Shown here in pieces: positions 62,397 through 64,000 of a stretch of 64,000 bases of DNA; position 1 is the stretch's first letter, and each line of letters begins with the position of its first letter. A program made the translations under genes and the position numbers. The notes beneath the pieces were generated by a model. It was given only the letters and a program-made list of their open reading frames with translations, did not search any database and had not been told where the DNA came from. The stretch is taken from the NCBI RefSeq assembly GCF_017744695.1, contig NZ_JAGIAS010000003.1, positions 558,001 to 622,000 on the forward strand. Reading direction: 5' to 3'. The stretch comes from Dyadobacter sp. Its GTDB lineage: Bacteria > Bacteroidota > Bacteroidia > Cytophagales > Spirosomataceae.

Positions 62397-64000
62397 TTAC
62401 CTTACCACCAGGATTTTGCGCATCAGCGGACCATTGTTAACTTTCACGTAGTAGGTCCCCTGCGACAGTTTCGTAAGGTCTACTTCGTTGGCCGAATCCG
62501 GTGTGGCGTTCAGCACCAATGCACCTGTCTGAGCGTAAACTTTCACATTCGTGATCTGCTGGTTGCTGCTCACTTTAATGCGGTCCACGGTAGGGTTCGG
62601 ATAAACATTCAGCTGCTCCTGGCCGTCGAAGTTCAGGCTCTTGATGGCGCTGTAAGCGAACGTTTCATCCAGGTCCACCATTTTCAACCGGTAGAGGTTC
62701 ACGGCAAATGGATTAGTGTGGGTATAGGTGTATGTTTCGAGTTCCTTGCTTTCTCCTTTTGCGTCAACTTGCGCGAGTGCTGTCCAGCTCTTACCATCCT
62801 GGCTGTGCTGTACTTCGAAGTAAGCCGAGTTGGTTTCAGAAGTAGTAGCCCAGGTCAGCTGCGCAACCGAGCCTTCTTTTTTCGCAGAGAATGCGGACAA
62901 TGTTACCGGCAACGGAGGACCTGAGAAAGTAAGACACGCATTGTCTACCAGCAAATCGTTTCCGTTGGACGAAAGCAACACGCGTACAAATTTGCTACCC
63001 GACGGAATCGTTCCGCCCAGCGTATACTTTTCGAGGCCCCAGGTTCCACTGTTGAGTGCTTTCGTTACATCCTGCGTTACCTGGCCGAGCTCTACCTGCG
63101 CTTCGTTGAGGTATACCAACTGGATTTTCTGGCTGCTGGAAGTGCTGTATGCTGCGTAGATATTCAGCAAAACCTGATTTCCCGTTGTCGTCTGCAATTC
63201 TACATCCTGCCAGAACTTACCAGCTCCGCTCAATTTTGCACCGTTTACACCGCACACTGCATAAGTGGGCTCAACGGTCAATGTACCTGTCACGTTCCAG
63301 TTGTTCGTACCGTTTTCGAAGCTCGGATTTTGCAATGTGTTGCCGTTACATTCCTGGCAGGTAACCGGCTGCGTAATGTTCGTGCAAATCGCATCTACTT
63401 TGAAATAATCACCTGACGAATATAGCAGGAAACGCACTTTCACAGCGCCCGCGGGAGCAGTTGCAGAGATGGAGAATTGTTTCAGTTTGCTGTCAACCAC
63501 CTGGTAGTTCATGTCCACAACCGCTTCTCCCGAGTTGATCTTGTTTCCGGCACCGTCGTAGAAAGTAAGCTTGAACTGATGTGTCGCACCTGTATTGTGT
63601 GTACCCCCGTAAGCAGTCACATCCACTTTCGCTCCCGCTACTACATTAATATCCTGCCAGATAGATCCGGCACCGGTGATCAAACCATTGTAGTTCCCAC
63701 ACATTTTATAAGAGCCGTCGGTACCGAAATTTGTACCGCCCGATTTCGACCAGTCCGCAGTTCCGTTTTCGAAACTTGCATTTTTAATATATTGGTTGGA
63801 GTTCACGCAGTCACAGTCAACCGGGGTCGCAGGAGGAGTGATCTTCATACATGCCGCGTCCACTTTGAAATAGTTACCGCTTGAATACAGCAGGAAACGG
63901 ACTTTTGCAGTATTCGCAGGTGCCGTTGCCGACATCGTGTAAAGGTAAAGCTGATTTCCGCTGCCCACTTCGTAGTTCATGGGCTTCACAACTGCATCAC
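62397..64000 (-). CDS. Secreted repeat protein with carbohydrate-binding-like modules and T9SS sorting domain (5' end beyond window)
   Basis: The visible part is 534 codons and is open at the right edge, so the start is missing. Three ~140-residue modules recur with the pattern CxxNSNQYIKNASFENGTADW, IWQDINVVAG and KVRFLLYSSGDYFKVDAICTN, a jelly-roll carbohydrate-binding-like fold. They are followed by a strand-rich domain (PVTLSAFSAKKEGSVAQLTWAT) and a type IX secretion sorting domain (LNVYPNPTVDRIKVSS, ending GPLMRKILVVR). It should be exported through the outer membrane and attached or released. A catalytic domain, if any, would be upstream of the window. Confidence 0.88.
   Translation of the reverse strand, partial: DAVVKPMNYEVGSGNQLYLYTMSATAPANTAKVRFLLYSSGNYFKVDAACMKITPPATPVDCDCVNSNQYIKNASFENGTADWSKSGGTNFGTDGSYKMCGNYNGLITGAGSIWQDINVVAGAKVDVTAYGGTHNTGATHQFKLTFYDGAGNKINSGEAVVDMNYQVVDSKLKQFSISATAPAGAVKVRFLLYSSGDYFKVDAICTNITQPVTCQECNGNTLQNPSFENGTNNWNVTGTLTVEPTYAVCGVNGAKLSGAGKFWQDVELQTTTGNQVLLNIYAAYSTSSSQKIQLVYLNEAQVELGQVTQDVTKALNSGTWGLEKYTLGGTIPSGSKFVRVLLSSNGNDLLVDNACLTFSGPPLPVTLSAFSAKKEGSVAQLTWATTSETNSAYFEVQHSQDGKSWTALAQVDAKGESKELETYTYTHTNPFAVNLYRLKMVDLDETFAYSAIKSLNFDGQEQLNVYPNPTVDRIKVSSNQQITNVKVYAQTGALVLNATPDSANEVDLTKLSQGTYYVKVNNGPLMRKILVVR

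Overview
The window looks like a chromosomal segment of a Bacteroidota bacterium of the order Cytophagales. A Spirosomaceae member close to Dyadobacter fits best, but that genus-level guess is inference. The clues are a type IX secretion sorting domain at the right edge, an extended NusB, DUF6427 and DUF2911 proteins, many MacB/FtsX permeases, and promoters of the Bacteroidota form TTG-N19-23-TAnnTTTG. I see no rRNA, tRNA, CRISPR array, transposase or prophage.

Left part (1-18 kb). nusB, an ABC exporter and a decayed VapC-type toxin/antitoxin pair come first. Next is a DNA-damage mutagenesis locus: a self-cleaving XRE/S24 repressor divergent from a Y-family polymerase, with three 15-bp operator-like sites between them, then a higBA module on the opposite strand and a short DnaE-type polymerase. 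After that come a GT87-type membrane glycosyltransferase, a GyrI-like protein, an exported M16 peptidase, pncB with a DUF3820 gene, and glycyl-tRNA synthetase.

Middle (18-36 kb). This is an export region: four MacB/FtsX-type permeases of about 800 aa, one LolD/MacB-type ATPase and one TolC-type outer-membrane protein. It also holds a membrane-anchored winged-helix regulator, an exported protein of unknown function, a PIN toxin pair and an MFS transporter. Palindromes of the form YGTMCG-N4-CGNACR precede the first permease and the ATPase. Two small beta-barrel-like proteins and an SGNH lipoprotein follow.

Right part (36-64 kb). Mostly housekeeping and metabolism: an FGGY sugar kinase, recG, dgkA, a thioredoxin-like/SMP-30 pair, rplU-rpmA, an Nfu scaffold protein, a LacI-type regulator, an M1 aminopeptidase, a LolC-like permease with rbfA, rpiB, a LOG protein, a DUF4097 protein, a GH1 glycosidase and the 3' part of a large secreted repeat protein. 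A protein with a DIDDTA motif is tightly coupled to a flavin/2Fe-2S reductase.

The structure least explained by the genes is a set of five intergenic inverted repeats (16363-16415, 20591-20683, 23071-23132, 33852-33944, 50302-50669). Their arms are degenerate tandem repeats of short units, and the unit differs at every locus. The largest encloses a second, REP-like 27-bp hairpin. This set and the damage-response locus are the strongest candidates for follow-up.
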